Of a stretch of DNA of 64,000 nucleotides, positions 33,817 through 42,261 are shown in pieces. This DNA is from Fluviicoccus sp. GTDB lineage: Bacteria > Pseudomonadota > Gammaproteobacteria > Pseudomonadales > Moraxellaceae. The notes beneath the pieces are model-generated. The model had not been told where the DNA came from. It ran no database searches and saw only the letters and a list, made by a program, of their open reading frames with translations. Every line of letters begins with the position of its first letter. The first letter of the stretch is position 1. Location of the stretch: the NCBI RefSeq assembly GCF_030646115.1, contig NZ_JAUSMX010000005.1, forward strand, positions 1 to 64,000, given 5' to 3'. A program made the position numbers and the translations under genes.

Positions 33817-35229
33817 TCAGATGTCGCCATCCGGAGAATTGGTGGAACGGCGACGCGGAATGCCCAGGCGTTGACGGCGCTCCCACAACGACTTGCGGCT
33901 GATACCCAGTTTCCGCGCCAGCTCGGTTTCTGACATCTGTTCCTGATGCGCCAGCACAAAACTCTGGAAATAATCTTCCAGCGACATGCCCGCCGGCGGG
34001 TCAGCCACGTCAGACACCGCAACCTCCGCCTGAGCCTGCATGACCGGCGGCAGATGGTCAGTTTCATCCAGCACCGGCACATCCACATCAATGGCCAACA
34101 GATCCGGGGTAATTTCCGAGTCTTCCGCCAGAATCACCGCCCGTTCAATGGCGTTTTCCAGCTCCCGCACATTGCCGGGCCACTTGTAGGCCATCATGGC
34201 GGCGAGGGTGGCGGAATGGAAGCTCAGCGGTTTCACGTTCAGCCGTTCGCAGGTTTTCGTCAGCAGGAAGTTGGCGATTTCAATGATGTCCGCGCCGCGT
34301 TCACGCAACGGCGGCAGCGTCAGTTCCACCACGTTCAGGCGGTAATACAAGTCTTCCCGGAACCGGCCTTCAGCAGCCAGCTGCTTCAGGTTGCGGTGCG
34401 TGGCCGCCACCAGCCGCACATCCACCGAGCGGGTCTGGGTGGCGCCCAGACGGCGCACTTCCTTTTCCTGCAGCAAACGCAGCATCCGGGCCTGGGCTTC
34501 CAGCGGCAGTTCCCCGATTTCATCCAGGAACAGGGTGCCGCCGTCTGCGGCTTCCACCAGGCCTTTGCGCTGGGTGTTGGCGCCGGTGAACGCGCCTTTT
34601 TCATAACCGAACAGTTCCGCCTCAATCAGCGACTCAGGAATGGCAGCGCAGTTGACGGAAATCAGGGCGTTGTCGCGGCGGGGGCTTTGCTGGTGCAGGG
34701 CGCGGGCCACCAGTTCCTTGCCGGTGCCGGATTCGCCGCGAACCAGCACCGTGGACGACATCGGGGCCACCTTGCTGATGCGGCGGAACAGCTCCTGCAT
34801 GGAGGGAGAGCTACCGATGATGCCGCTGTCTGGCACGGTGACGGTCTGTTTCAGCGCCACGTTCTCGGTGGTCAGTTGCTGCTCGCGCAAAATGCGCGAG
34901 ACGCTGAGCAGCATTTCATCGTGGTCGAAGGGTTTGGAGATGTAGTCCACCGCGCCTTGCTTCATGGCGTCCACGGCGGATTTCAGCGTGCCGAAACTGG
35001 TCATGATCAGCACCGGCGCGGGCTTGGACAGTTCAATCAGCGCGGTGCCGTGCTCACCGGGCAGGCGCAGGTCGGTAATCACCAGGTCGAATTCAGGCAG
35101 GCGGAAGTTGTCAGCGGCCTCGCGTACCGAACCGGCTTCGCTGACACGATAGCCGTTCCGCTCCAGCAGCCGTTTCAGGCTGCTGCGGATAATGGCTTCG
35201 TCTTCCACGACCAGAATATGATGCTTCAC
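33817..35229 (-). CDS. cbrB: Sigma-54 response regulator CbrB
   Basis: A protein of 470 residues: receiver domain (phospho-acceptor Asp in VITDLRLPG), AAA+ domain with GESGTGKE, the sigma-54 contact loop GAFTGA, Walker [12 protein letters not shown], and a C-terminal Fis-type helix-turn-helix ([24 protein letters not shown]). It activates carbon- and nitrogen-use genes and the small RNA gene downstream. The start is GTG 35229, right after the TGA of the sensor gene. It is placed with cbrA by order, length and the downstream RNA. Confidence 0.93.
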   Translation of the reverse strand: MKHHILVVEDEAIIRSSLKRLLERNGYRVSEAGSVREAADNFRLPEFDLVITDLRLPGEHGTALIELSKPAPVLIMTSFGTLKSAVDAMKQGAVDYISKPFDHDEMLLSVSRILREQQLTTENVALKQTVTVPDSGIIGSSPSMQELFRRISKVAPMSSTVLVRGESGTGKELVARALHQQSPRRDNALISVNCAAIPESLIEAELFGYEKGAFTGANTQRKGLVEAADGGTLFLDEIGELPLEAQARMLRLLQEKEVRRLGATQTRSVDVRLVAATHRNLKQLAAEGRFREDLYYRLNVVELTLPPLRERGADIIEIANFLLTKTCERLNVKPLSFHSATLAAMMAYKWPGNVRELENAIERAVILAEDSEITPDLLAIDVDVPVLDETDHLPPVMQAQAEVAVSDVADPPAGMSLEDYFQSFVLAHQEQMSETELARKLGISRKSLWERRQRLGIPRRRSTNSPDGDI

Positions 35230-38199
35230 TCAGCGTTCCCCTTCAGGTGTATCCGCCTCGCAGGCGGGCAAGGTCAATTGCACAATAACGCCGTGTCCCT
35301 GGTCATAATCCGCTTTGTCCATCAGCTGGATGCGGCCGCCGTGTTCGCCAATGATGCCGTGCACCAGCGCCAGTCCCAGGCCGGTGCCCTTGCCGGTTTC
35401 CTTGGTGGTGACAAAAGGTTCAAACAGGCTGTCGCGGATGTTGCCGCCCGGCAGGCCGTGCCCGAAATCTTCCACTTCCACATGAATCATCATGCCGTTG
35501 GGGCGGGCCTCCACCAGGATATGACTGCCGGACGGGCTGGCGTCGCGGGCATTGTTCAGCAGGTTGATGAACACCTGCGTCAGTCGCGGTCCATTGCCCC
35601 GCACCAGCAGGTCATCGGGGCAGAAGTTATCGAAATGGTAGTCCTTGCTGCCGGTCAGCATCAACAACTGAATGGCTTCATTCACCACATGGAACAGGTT
35701 GACCGCGCCATAGCTGTAGGTGCTGATTTGTTGGTCAGCGCGGGCAAAGCCCACCAGCGACTTGACGATCTCACTGACACGCTTGGTCTGGGTCAGGATC
35801 TGTTCGCTGGCTTCGCGCGTTTCTTCCTCGGCGCTTTCCGCCTTCAGGTTTTGCGCCAGGCAGGCAATGCCGGTAATGGGGTTGCCGATTTCGTGCGCCA
35901 CCCCGGCCGCCAGCCGGCCAATGGCCGCCAGCCGTTCATTATGCGCCAGTTGCGCCTCCAGACGGTCCAGTTCCGTGACATCTTCCATCACGATGACCTG
36001 GCTGCCGCCCATGTCTTCACTGTGTTCTTCTTCACCGATAAAAGCGCGGTGCAGGTTGATGCGGCGGTCGCGGCCATGACTAACCACTTCCTCGTTATAG
36101 AGTTGCACGCTGGGGCTGTGCAGGAAGTCGTTCAGCAGCCGCTGCCAGGGCTCGGGCAGGCTGCTGAGGCGGGAGCCGATGATGTCTTCATCACTGATGC
36201 CGGTCATTTCCATCAGTGAGCGGTTCCAGCTGAGGATTTCCAGATCACGCCCCAGCGAGCAGACGCCAATGGGCAGGTCGTACAGCGTTTGCCGGTGGAA
36301 ACGGCGCAGGGCGTCCAGTTCCGCCGCCAGGCCGGACAGCTTGTGCCGGTATTCTTCCAGCCGCGATTCAATGTAGTAGATGTCTTCACCCCCGGCGTTT
36401 TCGGGGCGAATCTGGTAGGGCAGGTGGGTGTCGAGAATTTCATGCGCCACCGACGGCCCCAGCAGGCCCGAGAGGTTGGACTCAATCTGGTCGCGCAGGC
36501 GTCGCAAGGCATAAGGGCGTTTTTCATCGCGGGACATGGCCAGGTCATGCAAGGCCCGGTTCACTTCGCGTTCCGCAGCCAGATTCCCCAGGGCCTTGGT
36601 CAGGGCGATGCTGAAGTCATCCACATCCCGGGCTTTCAGTGACCAGCGGTAGGGGCGGCGCAGGTTGTCAACCGCGCAACTGTTGGCGGCCATCTGTTCC
36701 GAGGCGTTTTGCTTGGTGGAGAGCGAAACCACAACCAGGATAGCGGCATTGATGACCGTGCTGCCCAGTCCGACATGGTGCCAGTAGACAGGATCGGCAA
36801 AAAAGGAAAAGTTGTAGTTGGCGAAATGCGGGAACAGGGCGGGCAAGTCCAGCAGGTAGGGCATGACCAGCACTACAAACCAGATGCTCAGCCCCACCAG
36901 CAGCCCGGAGACGAATCCGGCGCGGTTGGCGCGGGGCCAGAACAATACGCCGATGAGACCCGGGGCAAACTGCAGCGTGGCAATGAACGTCAGCATCGCC
37001 ATTTCGGTGAGGCTGTGTTCGCGGGTGAACAGGCGGTAAAAGGTATAGGCCAGCGCCGTGATCAGGATGATCAGGCCGCGCCTGACCCAGATCAGCCAGT
37101 GATAGAGGTTGTAGGCCGGGGCAGGCTGGGTGAACGGCAGCACCAGATGGTTCAGCACCATGGAGGACAAGGCCAGTGACGTGACCATGATGGTGCCGCT
37201 GGCCGCCGCCATGCCACCGACAAAAACCAGCAGCGGCAGCCACGGCTTGTTGCTCGCCAGGGCTACGCCCAATGAGAAATACTCCGGGGAAGACACCAGC
37301 GACAGCTTGATGCCGGCCCAGAGAATGACGGGAATGCCCAGAGCAATCAGGAACAGGTAAAAGGGCAAACCCCAGCTGGCGGAGAGCAGCGCACGCGGCT
37401 GGAAATTCTCGGTGAAGACCATGTGGTACATGTAGGGCATTACCACGGCCGAGAACAGGAAGGCCAGGATCATGCTGTGCCAGATGCCGCTTTCCTTGAG
37501 CGGCAAATACAGCAATTCCAGGGCATCGGGGTGTTGGGTCAGCCACTGTTCCAGTCCGGAAGGGCCGCCAAAGACCGAATACAGGGCATAGCCGGACAGC
37601 ACCAGCATCATGGTCAGTTTAATCACGGACTCGACGGCAATGGCCACCACCAGCCCGTCGTGCTTGTACTGGGTGGTCAGCGGCTTGGCGCCGAACAGCA
37701 GGGTGAACAGGGTAATGATGACGCAGAAAGTAATGGCGATCACCTGATGGTGCAGGCCCTGGGTCAGTATCTCGGCGGTATCGGCAACGGTGCGTATCTG
37801 CAGCGCCAGCAAGGGCAGCAAGCCCAGCACCATGGCGATGGTGGTCAGTGAACCGGCGGTCTGGCTGCGATAGCGGTAGGCGAACAGGTCGGGCAGGGAG
37901 CCCAGTTGATGGTTCTTTGACAGCCGCAGTATGGGGCTCAGCATCACCGGCGCCAGCAAAAACGCGCCGGAAACACCCAGATAGAACGCCAGGAAGTTGT
38001 AACCGGTTTCATAGGCAAAACCGACGATGCCGTAAATGCCCCAGGCGCTGACATAGACCCCCAGCGACAAGACGTAAACCACGGGATTGCGAATCCAGCG
38101 GGTGGGGATGATGCCGGTTTCGCTGAGGTGGGCGGCCAGGAACAGGATCAGCAGGTAGCCCAGCCCCAGGCCGAGCAGGATGGACGGTTCAAAGATCAT
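35230..38199 (-). CDS. cbrA: Sensor kinase with SLC5 transporter domain, CbrA
   Basis: A membrane protein of 989 residues. The first 480 or so form an SLC5-type sodium/solute symporter of about 13 helices (from LGLGYLLILFLAAHLSETG); from memory the Pseudomonas form transports histidine. A STAC-like linker, a PAS domain (TLYDLPIGVCSLGRDLEILSWNRSLMEMTG), the phospho-acceptor box VAHEIGNPITGIACLAQNL and the ATPase domain with NLLNNARDASPSG and GKGTGLGLALVHGI follow. It probably senses carbon supply. It overlaps the cbrX end by 11 bases. Confidence 0.95.
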   Translation of the reverse strand: MIFEPSILLGLGLGYLLILFLAAHLSETGIIPTRWIRNPVVYVLSLGVYVSAWGIYGIVGFAYETGYNFLAFYLGVSGAFLLAPVMLSPILRLSKNHQLGSLPDLFAYRYRSQTAGSLTTIAMVLGLLPLLALQIRTVADTAEILTQGLHHQVIAITFCVIITLFTLLFGAKPLTTQYKHDGLVVAIAVESVIKLTMMLVLSGYALYSVFGGPSGLEQWLTQHPDALELLYLPLKESGIWHSMILAFLFSAVVMPYMYHMVFTENFQPRALLSASWGLPFYLFLIALGIPVILWAGIKLSLVSSPEYFSLGVALASNKPWLPLLVFVGGMAAASGTIMVTSLALSSMVLNHLVLPFTQPAPAYNLYHWLIWVRRGLIILITALAYTFYRLFTREHSLTEMAMLTFIATLQFAPGLIGVLFWPRANRAGFVSGLLVGLSIWFVVLVMPYLLDLPALFPHFANYNFSFFADPVYWHHVGLGSTVINAAILVVVSLSTKQNASEQMAANSCAVDNLRRPYRWSLKARDVDDFSIALTKALGNLAAEREVNRALHDLAMSRDEKRPYALRRLRDQIESNLSGLLGPSVAHEILDTHLPYQIRPENAGGEDIYYIESRLEEYRHKLSGLAAELDALRRFHRQTLYDLPIGVCSLGRDLEILSWNRSLMEMTGISDEDIIGSRLSSLPEPWQRLLNDFLHSPSVQLYNEEVVSHGRDRRINLHRAFIGEEEHSEDMGGSQVIVMEDVTELDRLEAQLAHNERLAAIGRLAAGVAHEIGNPITGIACLAQNLKAESAEEETREASEQILTQTKRVSEIVKSLVGFARADQQISTYSYGAVNLFHVVNEAIQLLMLTGSKDYHFDNFCPDDLLVRGNGPRLTQVFINLLNNARDASPSGSHILVEARPNGMMIHVEVEDFGHGLPGGNIRDSLFEPFVTTKETGKGTGLGLALVHGIIGEHGGRIQLMDKADYDQGHGVIVQLTLPACEADTPEGER

Positions 38200-38365
38200 G
38201 GAGGTCGCGGCTCTTGCCGATCCAGTAGCTGAGGACGATCAGGATGATCCAGATGAAATAGGGGCGCAGCCACGCGGTTCCGCCGACGCTCCACCATTCA
38301 ATGATGGCGGGCGAGAGCAGGTAGGCTCCCAGAATGAAGATGAGCACCAGCCGGTCAATGTACAT
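38189..38365 (-). CDS. cbrX: Small membrane protein CbrX
   Basis: A protein of 58 residues, MYIDRLVLIFILGAYLLSPAIIEWW..., with two hydrophobic helices and a charged end (GKSRDLHDL). It overlaps the cbrA start by 11 bases, so translation is coupled. A similar small gene sits before cbrA in Pseudomonas. SLC5-type transporters in other bacteria also have such small partners. Confidence 0.85.
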   Translation of the reverse strand: MYIDRLVLIFILGAYLLSPAIIEWWSVGGTAWLRPYFIWIILIVLSYWIGKSRDLHDL

Positions 38366-38412
38366 GGCGAATCCCGGGTGAGCCGAACGCACGGCGATAA
38401 AGGAATAATGAC

Positions 38413-39378
38413 TTAGGATAACCCGGACGGGTGTGTGGGGGAATCGGATGTTGGGGCTTGTTCGGGCTTTGCTCCGTAAGCCGCATCCACCGCCACCCGG
38501 TTGTCCGAAGGCAGTTGCAGGGCTGCCGGCACATTATTGATGTCCCAACGGCGGACGGCTTCCTGCAAAATCACTTCCGGTTTGGCTTCCCGTAAAGCCG
38601 ATTCCAGCTGCTGCCCCAGCAATTCCAGCGCCAGCCACAGCACCGGGCCGGGGTTGGCGGCATCCAGTCCCAGCGCGCCGGTCTGCTTTGACAGTTTTTC
38701 GCCCCGGGCATTTACCACCAGCGGGATGTGGGCATAGATGGGGGTGGCAAAGCCCAGGCGCTGTTGCAGGACAATCTGGCGGCAGGTGTTGTCCAGCAAG
38801 TCGGCGCCGCGCACGATGTGAGTCACGCCCTGGTCGGCGTCATCCACCACCACCGCCAGTTGGTAAGCAAAGAAGCCGTCACGCCGCCGGATCACGAAGT
38901 CGCCGGTAGTCAGCGCAACATCCTCCTGCTGCCTGCCAAAAACCCGGTCGTGAAAATGCACAGGGCAGGGAGCGGGAACCTTCAGGCGGATGGCGGCATC
39001 GGGGCGGGGAGAAACATGGGCGCGGCACAAGCCGGGATAGACAGATTGCCCGTAAAGGGCCAGGTCACGACGGGTGCAGGTGCACCAATAGATATCGCCT
39101 TGTTGCCGCAGTAGCTCAAGACAGGCGTAGTAACGATCCTTGCACAGGCTTTGCACGCGGATATCGCCATCCCACGCCAGCCCAAAAGCCTCCAGGGTAT
39201 AGCGGATGCCGTCGGCTGCGCCGGGACGGGTGCGGACTTCGTCCACATCCTCAATACGCAGCAACCAGCGTCCGGAAGCGGCGCGGGCGTCACACCAGCC
39301 GGCGACAGCCGTCAGCAACGAGCCAAAATGCAGCGGCCCGGTCGGTGACGGCGCAAACCGGCCAATATAGACAGGCAC
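38413..39378 (-). CDS. gluQ: Glutamyl-Q tRNA(Asp) synthetase
   Basis: An enzyme of 321 residues that activates glutamate and attaches it to the queuosine at position 34 of tRNA(Asp). It is a truncated glutamyl-tRNA synthetase catalytic core: YIGRFAPSPTGPLHFGSL (HIGH-like), WCTCTRRDL with a zinc-binding Cys pair, RLKV, and RGEKLSKQTGA (KMSKS-like). It lacks the anticodon-binding domain. The start is GTG 39378, seven bases after the dksA stop; gluQ follows dksA in many gammaproteobacteria. QueF at 14.7 kb makes the queuosine precursor that it needs. Confidence 0.95.
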   Translation of the reverse strand: MPVYIGRFAPSPTGPLHFGSLLTAVAGWCDARAASGRWLLRIEDVDEVRTRPGAADGIRYTLEAFGLAWDGDIRVQSLCKDRYYACLELLRQQGDIYWCTCTRRDLALYGQSVYPGLCRAHVSPRPDAAIRLKVPAPCPVHFHDRVFGRQQEDVALTTGDFVIRRRDGFFAYQLAVVVDDADQGVTHIVRGADLLDNTCRQIVLQQRLGFATPIYAHIPLVVNARGEKLSKQTGALGLDAANPGPVLWLALELLGQQLESALREAKPEVILQEAVRRWDINNVPAALQLPSDNRVAVDAAYGAKPEQAPTSDSPTHPSGLS

Positions 39379-39384
39379 CGGGGA

Positions 39385-39840
39385 TTAGCCCCCCAGTTGC
39401 TTCTCTTTGATTTCCGCCAGTGTCTTGCAGTCAATGCACTGGGTTGCAGTGGGACGGGCCTCCAGACGGCGGATGCCGATTTCGATGCCGCAGGCCTGAC
39501 AGTAGCCATAGTCTCCGCCATCAATATCCTTCAGCGCTTCGTCGATCTTTCTGATCAACTTGCGTTCCCGGTCACGGGCGCGCAGTTCCAGCGAGAACTC
39601 TTCTTCCTGGGTGGCGCGGTCATTGGGGTCCGGCAGGTTGGCGGATTCGTCCTGCATGTGGTGCACGGTACGGTCCACTTCTTCCATCAGATCGTTTTTC
39701 CAGGCCAGCAGAATGCCCCGGAAATGTGCAATCTGCTCCGGGCTCATATACTCTTCGCCGGCTTTGGGCTGGTACGGAGCAAAGCCGTAAATCAGCATGC
39801 TTTCTTTTTCTTTTCGGGTTGCGGCGGCGGTTGCGGTCAT
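39385..39840 (-). CDS. dksA: RNA polymerase-binding transcription factor DksA
   Basis: A protein of 151 residues: a coiled-coil with the acidic tip ANLPDPNDRATQEEEF, and a four-Cys zinc finger C-x2-C-x17-C-x2-C (YCQACG...TQCIDCKTLAE). It works with ppGpp at the secondary channel of RNA polymerase. The start ATG 39840 has a strong ribosome site (GAGGAGGG), so an upstream in-frame start is not needed. Confidence 0.97.
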   Translation of the reverse strand: MTATAAATRKEKESMLIYGFAPYQPKAGEEYMSPEQIAHFRGILLAWKNDLMEEVDRTVHHMQDESANLPDPNDRATQEEEFSLELRARDRERKLIRKIDEALKDIDGGDYGYCQACGIEIGIRRLEARPTATQCIDCKTLAEIKEKQLGG

Positions 39841-39955
39841 TATTTGACCCTCCTCAAACAGGCAAAACACAAACGTTAACGGATAGCTATATCAGGAACC
39901 CGTGGCTCCTGCAAACAACGGCCCGGCCAAAAGCCCGCACCGCAATATCCGGATA

Positions 39956-40285
39956 CTATTTCGCCGCGGAAGGCGGCATCCAGATGACCCCGTTTTCAAT
40001 CACCACCTCCACTTTCCGGAGGGACTGTCCGCTGCAGGGGCCGCGCAGGCAGTAACCATCCTTGACCCGGAACAGCGCACCATGATTGGAACACAACAGG
40101 TGGCGCCCGGTCAGGTCCATAAAGACATCCGGCTGGAAATTCAGACAGATGCCGATATGCGGACAGCGGTTGCGATAAGCAAAAACCTCCATTCCCTGAC
40201 GCGCTACCACGATGTCGCCTTCCGGAGTGCGGAAGCCGCGTGCATCGTGGTCGGGTATGTCGCCCAGGGTGCAAAGACGGTGCAT
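39956..40285 (-). CDS. Small Rieske [2Fe-2S] protein
   Basis: A protein of 109 residues with a Rieske centre: C-P-H (RCPHIGICL) and C-x2-H (LCSNHGALF). It has no membrane helix, so it is a soluble ferredoxin or a regulatory fragment of a dioxygenase system. It lies between dksA and the PfkB kinase, only 5 bases after the kinase, and may share its transcript. Its redox partner is unknown; it is also a candidate electron carrier for the oxygenases in this window. Confidence 0.85.
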   Translation of the reverse strand: MHRLCTLGDIPDHDARGFRTPEGDIVVARQGMEVFAYRNRCPHIGICLNFQPDVFMDLTGRHLLCSNHGALFRVKDGYCLRGPCSGQSLRKVEVVIENGVIWMPPSAAK

Positions 40286-40290
40286 CAGTG

Positions 40291-41283
40291 TCAGGCCTCC
40301 CCGTTGAGGATAGCCTGATAGTTTTCATTAGCAAGACGCGGGCCAAAACAGCTCACCACCTGTGCGGCGGTGCGCGCCGCCAGCTTGCCGCAGGCTTCCA
40401 GCGACCAGTCACGGCTCAGTCCGAACAGGAAAGCGCCGGCGAAGGCGTCACCCGCACCGTTGGTGTCCACGGCTTTGACCGGTACGGCGTCAATGACGAT
40501 CTGTTTTCCGGCCTCGCTGACCACCGCGCCGCGACTGCCGCAGGTCACCACCACCAGTGGGCTGTGGCGGTGCAGCACTTCCAGCGCCTGATCCAGATGG
40601 TCGGTTTGCGCCCACAGCATGGCTTCCGATTCATTGCAGAACAGGATGTCGACACCGTCCGCCAGCATAGCCTGCAAACCATGACGGGCGTATTGCACCA
40701 TGGCAGGATCGGAAAAAGTCAGGGCGGTGCGGATACCGTGTTTTGCGGCAATCTGCCGGGCGGTAGCGACCGCATGCCGGGCGCTGTCAGACGTGGACAA
40801 ATAACCTTCTATATACAGGAAGCGGGCCTGCTCCAGTTGCTCCAGATCCAGTTCCGAGGCGCTCATCTCGGCGGTAATGCCGAGGTGGGTGTTCATGGTG
40901 CGTTCGGCATCGGGGGTCACCATCACCACGCAGGTGCCGGTGACGCCGCCGGGAACACGGGCATGAGCCGGGGCGCTGACACCGGCCTGTTGCAGGTCAT
41001 GCAGGTAAAACGCGCCATTGTCGTCGTCTGAAACCTTGCAGGCATAAAACGCGCTGCCGCCGAAGGCGCTGAACGCGATGACACTGTTGGCCGCCGAACC
41101 GCCGGAGGCGCGCTTGGCGCAGCTGAACTCCCGGTTCAGGGCGTCAATAAGGTCGCGCTGGCGGTCGCCATCAATCAGGGTCATGCAGCCCTTTTCCAGG
41201 GTGTGGCGGACCAGGAATTCCTCGCTGACCAGATACTCGCTGTCAACGAGGGCATTGCCGATGGCATACAAATCAAGGGACAT
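40291..41283 (-). CDS. PfkB-family sugar/nucleoside kinase
   Basis: A protein of 330 residues starting MSLDLYAIGNALVDSEYLV. The family signatures are GGSAANSVIAFSAFGG near the N-terminus and DTNGAGDAFAGAFLFGL near the C-terminus with the catalytic Asp. It resembles adenosine or ribose-type kinases; the phosphate acceptor is not known. Its start is well supported by a GGGACATGG context, and the region to its right is a 250-base divergent promoter shared with the PspA cluster. Confidence 0.93.
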   Translation of the reverse strand: MSLDLYAIGNALVDSEYLVSEEFLVRHTLEKGCMTLIDGDRQRDLIDALNREFSCAKRASGGSAANSVIAFSAFGGSAFYACKVSDDDNGAFYLHDLQQAGVSAPAHARVPGGVTGTCVVMVTPDAERTMNTHLGITAEMSASELDLEQLEQARFLYIEGYLSTSDSARHAVATARQIAAKHGIRTALTFSDPAMVQYARHGLQAMLADGVDILFCNESEAMLWAQTDHLDQALEVLHRHSPLVVVTCGSRGAVVSEAGKQIVIDAVPVKAVDTNGAGDAFAGAFLFGLSRDWSLEACGKLAARTAAQVVSCFGPRLANENYQAILNGEA

Positions 41284-41530
41284 GGAATCGGCCTTTGGCG
41301 GCAGGGTTGTCTGGAAAGCGCCTTTATACCTGAAAAGCCGGCGAAGTTTAAGCGCATGGTGTAACCGATTTAAGCGGGAGCGGGCTGAAAGGGCTCCGGC
41401 AGCGTCCATCCCTTGCTTGATTTGCCGAAAACATCCCGTTACTGTTGGCAAAAGTGCATCATGGGCCGGTTTTCGTCCCCATGTCCGCTGTACAACGACA
41501 ATTCAAAACCTATTGCAGGGAGTGGACCGC

Positions 41531-42232
41531 GTGAAAGGTCTGATGAGGTTTCTGGCCAAGGCCAGGCTGGTGGAGCTGTCCGATGACGAATTGGCCGATG
41601 CCGGTACGGAATCGGCGGTTTCTGCTATCGACCCCGTGGCGGAACCGCTCCCCGTCGAGCCCGAGCCCGTTGCCGTCAGCCTGCCGGTTTCCCCGGACGG
41701 AAGCGCGGTGGTTGAAGGGCTGGGATTTGACATCATCTACACCAATGCCGGACTGCCTCATTCACCCTTTCCTGCCGAACGGTTGCTGAAACTGCTGGAT
41801 GGCCTGCGCGCAATGGATGCCGCCACCCGCAAAATGGCGGTGCTGGCCATGGACGCCGCCGACGACAGCTGGGTCATTGATGATCCGATTGCCGACGCCG
41901 GGCTGAAGATCCGTATTCTGGACGGCTACAAGCAATCGTTGACAGCCCGCATTCGCGAGACGGAAGAACAGACAGCGGCCCGCATCAGTGAAGTACATCG
42001 TTCACAGGCGGAAAACGCCGATATCATCCGCCGCAAAATGACCGAACTGGAGCAGTTGCTTCAGGAAGACATCGCCCAATCGGCCCGGCAGGCCGGTGAG
42101 CTGGAAGCGGCGTTGCGCGCCTCCCGTGAAACCGCCGCCCGTGAAGCGCGCCGTGTCGATCAGGAAATCGAGCGGCTGCGTGAAATACCTGCCCACTTCA
42201 CCCCTCCGGCAACACCGTCGACCCAGCCTTAA
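41531..42232 (+). CDS. Coiled-coil protein, first gene of the PspA-ABC-AAA cluster
   Basis: A protein of 233 residues starting at GTG 41531, eleven bases after GCAGGG. The N-terminal part (to about 70) is acidic and Pro-rich and low in complexity (VEPEPVAVSLPV). From about 130 on it is a long coiled coil (ARIRETEEQTAARISEVHRSQAENADIIRRKMTELEQLL). No transmembrane segment. Its family is not recognised. As the first gene of an eight-gene run, it is likely a scaffold or regulator for the later membrane proteins. Confidence 0.75.
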   Translation: MKGLMRFLAKARLVELSDDELADAGTESAVSAIDPVAEPLPVEPEPVAVSLPVSPDGSAVVEGLGFDIIYTNAGLPHSPFPAERLLKLLDGLRAMDAATRKMAVLAMDAADDSWVIDDPIADAGLKIRILDGYKQSLTARIRETEEQTAARISEVHRSQAENADIIRRKMTELEQLLQEDIAQSARQAGELEAALRASRETAAREARRVDQEIERLREIPAHFTPPATPSTQP

Positions 42233-42261
42233 TCCGGCGCTCAATTTACAGAGGATTGCTC

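Noticed and set aside
33946-36219. A 757-codon plus-strand open frame over cbrB and cbrA
   Set aside because: Antisense of two certain genes; no ribosome site and a composition of a frame shadow.
41440-41470. Sigma-54 promoter before the PspA cluster (TTGGCAAAAGTGCA)
   Set aside because: GG and GC are only 7 bases apart, where 10 are needed.
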